A stretch of 64,000 bases of DNA. Origin: JACMLC01 sp963720235 (GTDB lineage Bacteria > Acidobacteriota > Blastocatellia > Pyrinomonadales > Pyrinomonadaceae). The stretch lies in contig OY970389.1 in assembly GCA_963720235.1 (NCBI GenBank), positions 4,960,001 to 5,024,000 on the forward strand. Reading direction: 5' to 3'. The translations under genes were made by a program, and so were the position numbers. The notes below the pieces were generated by a model. That model had not been told where the DNA came from and ran no database searches. It saw only the letters and a list, made by a program, of their open reading frames with translations. Positions within the stretch are counted from its first letter, which is position 1. Each line of letters begins with the position of its first letter. Positions 15,799 to 24,316 of this stretch are shown here, piece after piece.

Positions 15799-15827
15799 AT
15801 GATAAATGACAATAAGTTGTGCGTCAA
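15799..15827 (-). promoter_or_regulatory. Sigma70-type promoter for the small transcript
   Basis: On the minus strand TTGACG (15827-15822), exactly 17 bases, TATCAT (15804-15799). It lies in the gap just after the hutI stop, so the transcript is independent of hutI. Confidence 0.7.
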
Positions 15828-15861
15828 GTGTATTTTTTGTCCTCTATCTTGTGGCTTTACT

Positions 15862-17115
15862 TTAAGTCTCGCGACGGAAGGCGGGACGCCCTTCGACGTA
15901 AGTTGCGTGTGCGTGCTCAAGGCCGAAGAAGTAGGCCAGCTCACGATAATCCGCGCAATCGTGTATCACGAAGTCAGCGCGCTTGCCTGCTTCGAGCGAG
16001 CCTAACTGGTCGCCTCTGCCTAGACTGTAGGCCGCGTTGATGGTCGCCGCCGTCAAACTTTCGGCGGGCGTCATCTTCATGTGCGTCGAGGCGAGCGAGA
16101 GAATCATAGGCATAGATGGCGTCGGGCTTGAGCCGGGATTGAAATCCGTCGCGAGCACAACCGCAAGCCCTGCCTCTATCATCTCTCGCGCAGCAGGATA
16201 GCGCGCAGAGCCGAGCGCATAGACAGAGCCGGGCAAGAGCACTGGCTGCACATTCGCTTTTTTCAAAGCCGCGATGCCTTCCGCATCCGTGTGTTCAAGA
16301 TGGTCTGCCGTCGTCGCGTTCAATTCCGCCGCGAGCTTTGCGCCGCCAGAGAGCGAGAGCTGGTCTGCGTGCATGCGCAGGCCCAATCCATGACACCGGG
16401 CCGCAGACAGAATCCGCCACGACTCGTCAGCAGTGAAAACTTTCTCTTCACAGAAGACATCACAAAATTCTGCGAGCCGCTCTTCGGCAACGCGCGGCAG
16501 CATCTCTTCTATCAAGAGCGAAACATAATCCGCGCGCCGCGCGCGGTACTCGTCCGGTATATCATGCGCGCCTAAGAAAGTCGGCACATAGCGAAGCTGT
16601 GTTTCTTCATCCAGTCTTTTTATCGCGCGCAGGATTTTTAGTTCGTCTTCGAGCGAGAGTCCGTAACCGGACTTGGCCTCGACGGTGGTTGTGCCGGTTC
16701 TTAAAAACCATGCTGTATAACGCTTGCAGGCTTTGACTAGCTCGTCCTCGCTGGCCGCGCGCGTGCGTCTGACGGTGTTGCGTATGCCGCCGCCGCGCGC
16801 GGCAATCTCCTGATAAGTCGCGCCGAGAGCGCGCATCTCATACTCGTCTGCGCGCGTGCCTGCAAAGACCGGATGCGCGTGCGCGTCAACGAAGCCCGGC
16901 AACACTACGCGCCCGCCCGCGTCAATCGTCTCGCAGTCCGCACCAATCAGAGGCTCTATCTCGCGCCGCGCGCCAACACGCTCAATCAATCCATCATTGA
17001 GCAGCATCGCGCCGTCTTCAATAATGGAAAGCTCACGCAACTCTCCAAGAATGCGCGGGCGCGCAGGGCCTGCGAGCGTGACGAGTTGTGAGCAATTAAT
17101 GACTGCGGAAGGCAT
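15862..17115 (-). CDS. hutI: Imidazolonepropionase
   Basis: Third step of histidine degradation: hydrolyses 4-imidazolone-5-propionate to N-formimino-L-glutamate. At 417 residues it has the family length. The amidohydrolase metal site is seen as HAHPVFAGTRADE (about 79-91), with GGGIRNTVRRTR and the substrate loop KSGYGL. Later ligands are in FLGAHDIP and MHADQLS, with the distal Asp in ATDFNPGSSP. It is cytoplasmic. No hutU, hutH or hutC is present in the window, so the rest of the pathway must be encoded elsewhere. Confidence 0.93.
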   Translation of the reverse strand: MPSAVINCSQLVTLAGPARPRILGELRELSIIEDGAMLLNDGLIERVGARREIEPLIGADCETIDAGGRVVLPGFVDAHAHPVFAGTRADEYEMRALGATYQEIAARGGGIRNTVRRTRAASEDELVKACKRYTAWFLRTGTTTVEAKSGYGLSLEDELKILRAIKRLDEETQLRYVPTFLGAHDIPDEYRARRADYVSLLIEEMLPRVAEERLAEFCDVFCEEKVFTADESWRILSAARCHGLGLRMHADQLSLSGGAKLAAELNATTADHLEHTDAEGIAALKKANVQPVLLPGSVYALGSARYPAAREMIEAGLAVVLATDFNPGSSPTPSMPMILSLASTHMKMTPAESLTAATINAAYSLGRGDQLGSLEAGKRADFVIHDCADYRELAYFFGLEHAHATYVEGRPAFRRET

Positions 17116-17120
17116 AAGGG

Positions 17121-17221
17121 AGTTTGGAGAGTTCAGAGAGTTCAGAGAGTTCAGAGAGTATGAAAGCTAATTTTCATTTTCGCACTCTCCAAACTCTCCG
17201 AACTTTCCGAACTCTCTGAAC
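17121..17221. repeat. Inverted word hairpin (GTTCAGAGA type)
   Basis: Tandem GAGTTCAGA words at 17121-17158 face CTCTCCAAACTCTCCGAACT... at about 17183-17221, between the S9 peptidase stop and the hutI start. Confidence 0.8.
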
Positions 17222-19165
17222 TTATTTCATATATCTATCAAGAAAGTCTGCCATCAACGGATAGACGATAAGTCGGTTGGAGAGCTTGGCGACGCCGTGG
17301 CCTTCGTCGTCGAAGAGTTTGTATTCGACAGGAGCGTTGCGTTTGCGCAGGGCTTCGACAATCTGCTCGGCCTCCGTGTAAGGAACGCGCGGATCATTCT
17401 TGCCGTGTATGACCATCAGCGGCGTCTTGATGCGGTCAACTTTATTGAGCGGCGAGATGGATTTCAAAAATTCCAAATCTTTCTCCAGCGTGCCGTACTC
17501 AACCTCGCGCAACTTGCGACGATAGCCGGAAGTGTTTTTCAAGAAACTTTCCCAGTTGGCGATGCCGACAGTATCAACCGCAGCCGCCCACAAATCAGGA
17601 TAGAGCGTAATCGCTGCGAGCGTCATGTAGCCGCCGTATGAGCCGCCCATCACCGCTATGCGTTTCGGGTCTGCGCCGCCGCTTGCCTTGAGCCAATCCA
17701 CAGCCGCTGCCAAATCCTTGACGGAGTCTTCGCGATTGCGCACATCGTCAAGATGCGTGTAGGTCTTGCCGTAGCCCGTCGAGCCGCGCACATTCGGCGC
17801 AAGCACCGCGTAACCACGCGCGACGAAATACTGGAAGATGCCGCTAAAGTTTGGCTGCGCCTGCGCCTCCGGCCCGCCGTGCACATTGACTATGACAGGC
17901 ACGCCGCGTCCATCGCTGCTCGAAGAATTTGGCGGGCGGTAATACCATGCCGGAATCTCGCGCCCGTCAAAAGACTTGTAGCGAATAAGTTCCGGTTCGA
18001 CAAAGGAAGATGGCGGAATGCCCGCGAGCGAGCTTTGTGTGACCTGCGCGAGAGCGCGCGTTTTCATGTCATAAGTCCAGACATCGGAAGTGTGGCGCGA
18101 GCTATTGAAGGTAAAGGCGAGCTTGGCTTCGCGGCTGGCTTCGCGGCTCTTGTCTCTGGAGAATTCGAGGCCGCTCACAAGTCCTTTGCCGGGCAGCTTG
18201 ACGGCAGCTTCCTTTGGCCCAAGCGCAGTGATGAGAGGCTTGCCGTTCGTGTCCAACCGGCGTATGAAAAGCTCGCTGAAGCCGTCGCGATTAATCGTGT
18301 AGGCGAGCGCGCCGCCGTCGGGCGAAATCTCTATCGTGGACAAGTCCCACTCCGTGTTGTCCAGAACATCAACGCGCTTGCTCTGCAAATCCATCTGGGC
18401 CAGAGAATAGTATTCGCGCTTGTCGTTCGTCCCAAAAAAGATGGAGTGGCCGTCGGGAGCGAAACGCACATCGCCGAATTGCGCGGCCCCTTCATGCGGC
18501 GTGAGGTGCGTGGCCTGTTTCGTTTGCAGGTCAACGAGGTAGAGGTCGTTGTCCAGACTCAACTGCTCGTTGGCGTGCGAGACGATGATTTTCTTGTCAT
18601 CGAAAGACCATGCGGCGGGGCCGTTCGAGCCGTCCTGTTGATAGACGAGTTCCTCTCTTCCTGTCGCCACGTCCATCACATAAACATCAAAAAAGTCCCG
18701 GTGGCGCTTGTTCGAGCCATAGGCGATTTTCTTTCCATCATGCGACCACCCGCCGAAGTTGTGCCTGACTTTCGGGTCTGAGGTCAAAGCCTTAATCTCA
18801 GAGCCGTCCGGCGACATCCAGAAAAGCTGCGCGTTCTCGTCGCCGCCTTTGGATTTGCCGAAGAGGATGCCAGAGCCATCCGGCGACCAGCTCATGAAAG
18901 AGATGCTGTCCTGATAAAAGGTCAACTGATGCGGCCAGCCGCCAGTCGAGTTGACTATCCAGACCTGCGGCGTGCCTGTGATGTTTGTCAGGAAAGCTAT
19001 GCGTTCGCCGTCCGCCGAAAACGAAGGCGAGCCCGCGCTCCGTATATACAGATAACGGTCAATGGTGTAACGCTCATTAGTCTTCTGCGCAAGCGTGGCG
19101 TGCGGCGCAGACAAGGTGAATAACAGAAAAGCGCAGAGCGCAATCTGGCTCAATATTTTTCGCAT
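17222..19165 (-). CDS. Exported S9 family peptidase (prolyl oligopeptidase/acylaminoacyl peptidase type)
   Basis: A 647-residue serine peptidase with a signal peptide at 1-26. Residues about 40-370 form the beta-propeller (WD40-like/TolB-like blades such as PSFSADGERIAFLTN and MSWSPDGSGILFGKS). The alpha/beta hydrolase domain begins near 400 (VIVNVHGGPEAQ). The nucleophile is in GGSYGGYM (about 513), with Asp in GKNDPRVPY and His in DEGHGV near the C terminus. It cleaves oligopeptides in the periplasm. It follows the DUF4440 lipoprotein gene with an 18-base gap, so the two are probably one operon. Confidence 0.92.
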   Translation of the reverse strand: MRKILSQIALCAFLLFTLSAPHATLAQKTNERYTIDRYLYIRSAGSPSFSADGERIAFLTNITGTPQVWIVNSTGGWPHQLTFYQDSISFMSWSPDGSGILFGKSKGGDENAQLFWMSPDGSEIKALTSDPKVRHNFGGWSHDGKKIAYGSNKRHRDFFDVYVMDVATGREELVYQQDGSNGPAAWSFDDKKIIVSHANEQLSLDNDLYLVDLQTKQATHLTPHEGAAQFGDVRFAPDGHSIFFGTNDKREYYSLAQMDLQSKRVDVLDNTEWDLSTIEISPDGGALAYTINRDGFSELFIRRLDTNGKPLITALGPKEAAVKLPGKGLVSGLEFSRDKSREASREAKLAFTFNSSRHTSDVWTYDMKTRALAQVTQSSLAGIPPSSFVEPELIRYKSFDGREIPAWYYRPPNSSSSDGRGVPVIVNVHGGPEAQAQPNFSGIFQYFVARGYAVLAPNVRGSTGYGKTYTHLDDVRNREDSVKDLAAAVDWLKASGGADPKRIAVMGGSYGGYMTLAAITLYPDLWAAAVDTVGIANWESFLKNTSGYRRKLREVEYGTLEKDLEFLKSISPLNKVDRIKTPLMVIHGKNDPRVPYTEAEQIVEALRKRNAPVEYKLFDDEGHGVAKLSNRLIVYPLMADFLDRYMK

Positions 19166-19183
19166 GTTGGAAACTCCGATTGA

Positions 19184-19663
19184 TTAAGATGTGTGGTCGT
19201 GCGTAATGCGCCAGCCTTCCGGCAGGCGGCGAAAGATGAGCGTAAAGCGGCCTTGCGGCGTATCCTTCTCGCGCGTCAGTTGCCAGCGTCCGATGACGAT
19301 TGCCATCTCTTCGCTCACAGGTCTGACTTCAAGCTCGGTAAACGCGAGCGAGCCCATCTTCTCGCGCGAATCATAATTTCTCTTGTAGCGGTCAAGCACG
19401 GTCTGCCAACCGCGCGTCACAGAATCGCCAGAGAGAAACAGCGTCTCGTTCGATTTCCAGTAGCCATCCATGAAGCCATCTATGTCGCCGCGATTCCAAG
19501 CGGCGGCTTGCGCGTCCATCACAGCGCGAATGGCTCCATCTATCTGCTCAGTCCTCATCTTGTCCACGGTCTGCGCCGCATTGTCTCGACGATTGCATCC
19601 GGCGATGCTGAGAACTATTAACAGCAACACCAAAGCCGGAAAATATTTGCGCGTGCTTTTCAT
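19184..19663 (-). CDS. DUF4440/SnoaL-like lipoprotein
   Basis: About 159 residues from ATG 19663 (MKSTRK); the longer frame to 19699 runs into a word repeat and adds residues before the signal peptide. The lipobox is LSIAGC near residue 23, so this is a lipid-anchored envelope protein. The NTF2-like domain follows: IRAVMDAQAAAWNRGDIDGFMDGYWKS, then TRGWQTVLDRY and GRFTLIFRRLPEGWRITHDHTS. It is a paralogue of the protein at 12740. Ligand unknown. It is upstream of and probably cotranscribed with the S9 peptidase. Confidence 0.8.
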   Translation of the reverse strand: MKSTRKYFPALVLLLIVLSIAGCNRRDNAAQTVDKMRTEQIDGAIRAVMDAQAAAWNRGDIDGFMDGYWKSNETLFLSGDSVTRGWQTVLDRYKRNYDSREKMGSLAFTELEVRPVSEEMAIVIGRWQLTREKDTPQGRFTLIFRRLPEGWRITHDHTS

Positions 19664-19684
19664 AGCAGCCAGTCGCTCAGGAGA

Positions 19685-19785
19685 TTGCCACAGAGACACA
19701 GAGACACAGAGATGACAAAACGATTTTTAGCGGGTAAATAAATTTACCTTTTTCTTCCTCTGTGTCTCTGTGCCTCTGTGGCTAA
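19685..19785. repeat. Inverted word hairpin (CACAGAGACACAGAG type)
   Basis: TTGCCACAGAGACACAGAGA... at 19685-19711 faces CTCTGTGTCTCTGTGCCTCT... at 19758-19785. The right arm ends two bases before the stop of the DUF1287 gene. Confidence 0.85.
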
Positions 19786-19787
19786 TT

Positions 19788-20447
19788 TTAGAAGTACCGA
19801 TAATGCCCTGTAATGTGCCACGAAAAGAGTACATTTTCAATGCGCGCGCCGCTTCCGATGTTGTGGACGATTAAATAATTTTTCGTTTCCGGCGACCAAA
19901 GGTTAGTCACAATCCCTATGTGATCCAGCCCGCCTCCCAAATCCCACGACACAACATCGCCGGGCAAATAGTCTTCCGCTCTGGTCGTAGCAGGCACTTC
20001 TTTGCCCAGACGATTGAAGTAAGTTCTGAGATTCGGCACTCTGCGATGGTCTATGTTTGTGTCGGGTTTGGTGAGTCCCCACTTCTTCGGATAGACGCCG
20101 AAGGCTTGCTTCATATCTTCGTGAACCTCTTTTTGCAGGTCTGTGCCGCCTTTGCGAAAAGCGCGTATCAAGACATCCGTGCAGACGCCGCGCTCTTGTG
20201 GGATATCGCCGCCCGGATAATCTATCTTGACGTAAGCAGGGTCGTAATAAAAAGTCTGGTTGGGTTGTTCTATAGCAGCTTCGAGCATCAGCTTGAGCGC
20301 GTGCGGCGCGTTTGCCGGAAGCGGTCTTTTCTCTGCGTCCGGGGGCGGCCTGCGGTTGGCCGTCGTGCGGAAAGTCTGCTGGCAGGCAAGCATGGAAAAT
20401 AAGACTGTTGCCAGAAGCGGAAGAAAAATTTTTCTGTTGATGGGCAA
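19788..20447 (-). CDS. DUF1287 family lipoprotein
   Basis: A 219-residue protein. The likely start is TTG 20447, preceded by GGAGAAG six bases upstream. The signal peptide ends in a lipobox-like LFSMLAC near residue 22. From residue 50 the sequence follows DUF1287 closely: YYDPAYVKIDYPGGDIPQERGVCTDVLIRAFR, then the DLQKEVHEDM and DHRRVPNL blocks, and LPGDVVSWDLGGGLDHIGIV. The conserved Cys, His and Asp (GVCTD, DHIGIV, VHNIG) resemble an NlpC/P60-type peptidase triad, so peptidoglycan amidase activity is a reasonable guess, not shown. Confidence 0.8.
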   Translation of the reverse strand: MPINRKIFLPLLATVLFSMLACQQTFRTTANRRPPPDAEKRPLPANAPHALKLMLEAAIEQPNQTFYYDPAYVKIDYPGGDIPQERGVCTDVLIRAFRKGGTDLQKEVHEDMKQAFGVYPKKWGLTKPDTNIDHRRVPNLRTYFNRLGKEVPATTRAEDYLPGDVVSWDLGGGLDHIGIVTNLWSPETKNYLIVHNIGSGARIENVLFSWHITGHYRYF

Positions 20448-20484
20448 TACTTCTTCTCCTTCGACACACTTCCTGCTTAGAAGC

Positions 20485-21192
20485 TCAAGCGATTTGCATG
20501 GATGCTTTTTCTGTCAACCACGCGCGGACATCTTCGCGCATCTCAGCGATAATCTCATGGCCCGCCGCGTAGCTTTTCATCTCAACATCAGATGCTCTGC
20601 GGCGCAGTTGCTCCGCGTAATTTGCGACACGCGCGGGAGGATAAAACTCATCCGTCTCGCCGTGCAGGTAAAAGACGGACGCTTTTGTCTGACGGTATTG
20701 CTCACCTGTTTCCCAATCGCCGGGCAAGCCGCCGCAGATGCCCACAACGCCGCGCAAAGAATCAGTGTGCGTAAAGGCAAAGCGAAAATTGAGCGCGCAG
20801 GTCTGCGAGAATCCGAGCAGGAAAACCTGCCTGCGTTCTGCGACGCCTTCCGCGACGAGCGATTCGATTAAATCGAGCAGCGCGCGTTGATGCAGCGCGA
20901 TGGAATCTTCCGGCCTAAAATTTGTCACCCAGCCAAAGCCGAAGCGCAAAGGGCCGCCCTCTTCCTTTGGCTCTTTGATGTGCTGATGAAATCCCTGCAA
21001 TGAAGCGATGGCGAAACCGGCGGGCGCAATCTGCCTTGCCTCGCGCATCATCTGCCGCTTGCTTGCGCCATAGCCATGCAGCGCGATGAGAAGCGGGCGC
21101 GGGCCTGCTTCTTCCGGCACATCAAGGTCATAATAAAGATTGACGCTCGCCGTCAGTTTGCGCTCTTCGAGAGCTTTAGAATTTTGTGTCAT
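20485..21192 (-). CDS. Alpha/beta hydrolase, phospholipase/carboxylesterase family
   Basis: A 235-residue cytoplasmic esterase-like protein. The oxyanion-side strand is PLLIALHGYGASKRQM. The nucleophile elbow reads LLGFSQTCALN, with Thr-Cys where most relatives have Gly-Gly or Gly-Ala. The acid is in LHGETDEFYPP and the catalytic His in YAAGHEI. The substrate is unknown, a short-chain ester or acyl-thioester. It is separated by about 37 bases from the DUF1287 gene downstream on the same strand. Confidence 0.78.
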   Translation of the reverse strand: MTQNSKALEERKLTASVNLYYDLDVPEEAGPRPLLIALHGYGASKRQMMREARQIAPAGFAIASLQGFHQHIKEPKEEGGPLRFGFGWVTNFRPEDSIALHQRALLDLIESLVAEGVAERRQVFLLGFSQTCALNFRFAFTHTDSLRGVVGICGGLPGDWETGEQYRQTKASVFYLHGETDEFYPPARVANYAEQLRRRASDVEMKSYAAGHEIIAEMREDVRAWLTEKASMQIA

Positions 21193-21257
21193 GAGTTAAT
21201 CAAAGAGGCAGATTTTTCGCCGCGACTGCGTGCATACTTATTTGCGTCTTCATTCAT

Positions 21258-21378
21258 AAACTCAACTTCTTCTTTGCGCGCTTATGTCTTTCTTTTCTTT
21301 GCGTCTTTGCGAGAAACTAAAACGAACGGTTCACGCTGGTGGCGCGAAGAAAAACTGCAAGCTCGCAAAGGGTTGAAT
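21258..21378. repeat. Inverted word hairpin (TTTGCG/GCGCGAAG type)
   Basis: TTCTTTGCGCGCTTATGTCT ... on one side and GGTGGCGCGAAGAAAAACTG...CTCGCAAAG on the other. The loop contains GAACGGTTCACGC, related to the loop of the hairpin at 12603. Confidence 0.65.
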
Positions 21379-21409
21379 CATGCTTGCTCTTGAATTTTAA
21401 AATCCGCGC

Positions 21410-23482
21410 TTAATTGATATAGCCGCGCGGCGTGCTCTCTTTATCTTCGGTCAGGTCTTGAACATCGTGCTCTTCTTCCAGTGTCCAGATGTCGTAAAGC
21501 TCCGGCGGGACTTCTGTGACAAAGCGCGAGGGTTTCTGAACGACTGTCTGGCGGCTGTAATCCGTGACCATCAAGGGATAGGTGATGTAAAGCTGGTCTG
21601 CTGCGCGCGTCAAAGCGACATACCAGAGACGCCGCTCTTCCTCTTCGCCTTCCGTTTCGCGCAGAGAGCGCGGGCTAGGGAACTTGCCATCCGCAGCCCA
21701 GATGATAAAGACCGCGCGCCATTCCAAACCCTTCGCCTGATGCACGGAGGTGAGCGTCAGAATTTCATCTTCATCACCGCCCATCACAACGTCTTCGCCT
21801 GCAAGTGCCTGCGGCGCGCCGTAGCGTTCGGTTGAGAGCAATGCTAACTCTGCCAAAAAATCTTCCGTCGAATTATAACGCGCGCTGTAGTGCGCGAGTT
21901 GCCTTAAATCTTCGAGCCGCGCCTCTGCGTTCTCATAACTTGCAGCGAGATGCGCCTCATAGCCGCGCGCTAAAATCATCTCAATCTGCTTCGCAGGCTG
22001 CCCGCGCGTCTCGTCCTGCACAAGGCTTTCCAGCAACCGTACAAAATCAGTCCAACCGCTTCCGCGTCTCGGCGCGCCGTCGAAATCCGCAAGGCGTACA
22101 AGCGCAAGCGGGTCTGGCGCGTATGCAAGGCGTTCCCAGATTCTATTCGCAGTCGCCGGGCCGACCTGCGGAATCAATCGCAGGATACGTTTCCAAGCCA
22201 TCTCGTCGCGCGGGTTCGTGATGATGCGAAGATAAGAGATGACATCCTTGATATGCGCCTGCTCAAAAAAGCGCACGCCGCTTCGGATGCGATAAGGGAT
22301 GCCGCGCCTCGTCAGTTCCAACTGCAATTCGAGCGCATGATAATGCGAGCGATAGAGGACTGCGATGTCTGCGAGCGGCACTCCTTCGTCTCTTAGTTCG
22401 AGAATGCGCGCGGCGACAAACGCAGCCTGCTGGTCTGCATCGCGACAGGGAACGAGCGCGGGCGGCAAACCTTTTGATGGCCGCACGGCATGCAGGACTT
22501 TGGGAAACTGTTTGCGATTGGCGGCGATGGCTGTGTTGGCGAGTCCCAGAATCTCAGGCGTCGAGCGATAGTTTTTTTCAAGCTTGTAGATGGTCGCCTC
22601 AGGGTATCTCGCTGGAAACTCGTAGATGTTCGTAAACTCCGCGCCGCGCCACGCGAAGATGCTCTGCGCGTCGTCGCCGACGACCATCACATTGCGATGC
22701 TTGACCGCCAGCAGGTCTATGATTTCCGCTTGCAGTTTGTTCGTATCCTGATATTCGTCAACGAGTATGTGCTGAAACTGGTCTGCATAAAGAGCAGCGA
22801 TGTCCTGCTTCTCAAGCAGCAGCCGCTTCCAGTTCATCAGCAGGTCATCGTAATCCATCACATTGCGCTCGCGCTTGCGCTCCATGTAAATCATGTCCAC
22901 GCGCTTGATGCTCGCGGTCAGAGGCTCGAAGTACGGATAACGACGCGCGACCACATCCTCTATCGGACGGTCTGTGTTATTGGCAAAGCTGATGATGTCC
23001 TGCAACACTTCCGCCTTGGGAAAGCGGCGGGCCTTCGTATCAATGCCGGCTTCATCCACACACGTCGAGACAAAATCCTTCGCATCCTCCGAATCTAAGA
23101 TTGTATAGTTTGCCTCGTAACCGATTGACGCCGCATGCCTGCGCAAAATCAGATTGGCGATGCGATGAAACGTCCCGCCCCACACGCGCCTCACATTGCC
23201 GCCCGTCGTCAACATCTCCACGCGCCTGAGCATCTCGCGCGCCGCGCGATTCGTAAACGTCGCCAGCATAATCCGCGCGGGCGCGACTCCCTGCTCAATC
23301 AGATACGCAACACGATAAGTAATCGCACGAGTCTTCCCGGAGCCCGCGCCCGCGACCACCAGAGCCGCGCCCGGATTCGCCGTCGCAACCCTGAACTGCT
23401 CCTCATTCAGCTCAGCCCTGAACCGCGCCAACTTCTCCGGCTGAGACGCATCAGGCCGCTTGATGACATATCGTTTCGACAT
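21410..23482 (-). CDS. UvrD/Rep-type ATP-dependent 3'-5' DNA helicase
   Basis: Superfamily I helicase of about 690 residues. Motifs in order: LNEEQFRVA (Q-motif), VVAGAGSGKTRAIT (Walker A, about 45), DYDDLLMNW, LVDEYQDTNKLQ (Walker B), VVGDDAQSIFAWRGAE, LEKNYRSTPEIL, and near the C terminus LTSVHQAKGLEWRAVFI and LWYVALTRAADQL. This is the PcrA/UvrD/Rep set, for repair or replication restart. The start is taken as ATG 23482 (MSKRYVIK). The longer frame from 23503 reads through TATAAT, which looks like a -10 box; if so the mRNA is nearly leaderless. Confidence 0.92.
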   Translation of the reverse strand: MSKRYVIKRPDASQPEKLARFRAELNEEQFRVATANPGAALVVAGAGSGKTRAITYRVAYLIEQGVAPARIMLATFTNRAAREMLRRVEMLTTGGNVRRVWGGTFHRIANLILRRHAASIGYEANYTILDSEDAKDFVSTCVDEAGIDTKARRFPKAEVLQDIISFANNTDRPIEDVVARRYPYFEPLTASIKRVDMIYMERKRERNVMDYDDLLMNWKRLLLEKQDIAALYADQFQHILVDEYQDTNKLQAEIIDLLAVKHRNVMVVGDDAQSIFAWRGAEFTNIYEFPARYPEATIYKLEKNYRSTPEILGLANTAIAANRKQFPKVLHAVRPSKGLPPALVPCRDADQQAAFVAARILELRDEGVPLADIAVLYRSHYHALELQLELTRRGIPYRIRSGVRFFEQAHIKDVISYLRIITNPRDEMAWKRILRLIPQVGPATANRIWERLAYAPDPLALVRLADFDGAPRRGSGWTDFVRLLESLVQDETRGQPAKQIEMILARGYEAHLAASYENAEARLEDLRQLAHYSARYNSTEDFLAELALLSTERYGAPQALAGEDVVMGGDEDEILTLTSVHQAKGLEWRAVFIIWAADGKFPSPRSLRETEGEEEERRLWYVALTRAADQLYITYPLMVTDYSRQTVVQKPSRFVTEVPPELYDIWTLEEEHDVQDLTEDKESTPRGYIN

Positions 23483-23541
23483 TAGCTTTGGATTATAATA
23501 CATTTTAAGAAAAGCACTTCTGAGCCACGGAGTTAAGATTG

Positions 23542-23745
23542 ATGGCAGACATACAATATATTTCAGATGAGAACGGCAATCCGGTCGGCGTCATCGTGCC
23601 GATTGATTTGTGGCGTGAGATTGAATCGGAAAGAGAAACTGCCTACCTGCTGAAAAGCGAAAACATGAAGCGTCGCCTTCTGGAAGCCAAAGAGCGCGAG
23701 GAAGGAATCCCTTTCGATGAAGCAATCGAAAAGCTTGGAGGTTGA
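23542..23745 (+). CDS. Small Phd/YefM-like antitoxin, no toxin partner visible
   Basis: A 67-residue protein starting at ATG 23542 (MADIQY); a TTG one codon earlier is also possible. The N-terminal half (QYISDENGNPVGVIVPIDLWREIE) resembles the beta-rich DNA-binding start of Phd/YefM/RelB-type antitoxins, and the C-terminal half is charged and helical with KEREEGIPFDEAIEKLG, a common toxin-contact tail. No ORF of toxin size follows before ebfC, so it appears solitary. It may also be a housekeeping regulator. Confidence 0.6.
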   Translation: MADIQYISDENGNPVGVIVPIDLWREIESERETAYLLKSENMKRRLLEAKEREEGIPFDEAIEKLGG

Positions 23746-23911
23746 TAGTAAATCTGCTCTCTCACCTTCTAAAATAATACGGACATCTTTCATTTAAGGC
23801 CGATAAGGAATGACTTGTTCTGCGTTGCATTCGCGCCCGTTGAAAGTTAGGATGTCTCTCAAAGCGGATTCGACGGAAAAATTTATTTTAGAGACTAGCG
23901 AGGTAATGGCG

Positions 23912-24217
23912 ATGAAATTTCCCGGTGGTATGAATATTCAGCAGATGATGAAGCAGGCGCAGCAGATGCAGGAGAAGATGGCGAAGGAGATGGACGAGTT
24001 GCGCGTAGAGGCTTCTGCGGGCGGCGGTGTGGTCACAGTCCAGATGAAGGGCAACCATGAAGTAGAGTCTTTGAAGATTGACCCGGAGGCCGTCAAGGAA
24101 GGCGATGTGGAGATGTTGCAGGACATGATTGTCGCTGCGCTTAACGAAGCGAGCCGCAAGATTGACGAGGCCATGAAAGGCAAGCTCGGCGGCATGCTCC
24201 CGCCGGGACTTCTTTAA
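23912..24217 (+). CDS. ebfC: Nucleoid-associated protein, YbaB/EbfC family
   Basis: A 101-residue DNA-binding dimer. Key blocks are MNIQQMMKQAQQMQEKMAKEMDELRVEASAGGGVV, then VQMKGNHEVESLKIDPEAV and the C-terminal NEASRKIDEAMKGKLGGM. The start is ATG 23912, with GAGG eight bases upstream; the frame is open further (to 23810) but those residues are not family-like. It lies directly upstream of recR on the same strand, the near-universal ybaB-recR order. dnaX, often upstream, is not present here. Confidence 0.92.
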   Translation: MKFPGGMNIQQMMKQAQQMQEKMAKEMDELRVEASAGGGVVTVQMKGNHEVESLKIDPEAVKEGDVEMLQDMIVAALNEASRKIDEAMKGKLGGMLPPGLL

Positions 24218-24221
24218 TTTG

Positions 24222-24311
24222 CGATTTTAGATTTTTGATTTGCGATTGAATGAAAGTGTTATCCGTGCTTTGTTCTTCAAATTGCCAATCAAAAATCTAA
24301 AATCAAAAATC
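24222..24311. repeat. Inverted word hairpin (GATTTTTGATTTGCGATT type) between ebfC and recR
   Basis: GATTTTAGATTTTTGATTTG... at 24222-24247 faces ...CAATCAAAAATCTAAAATCA at 24286-24311. The same words recur at 29415-29501 and 30799-30912. Confidence 0.8.
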
Positions 24312-24316
24312 CCATC

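Noticed and set aside
17753..18781. 342-residue plus-strand ORF antisense to the S9 peptidase
   Set aside because: Long but mirrors the peptidase codons; no domain, no ribosome site, and the peptidase is unambiguous.
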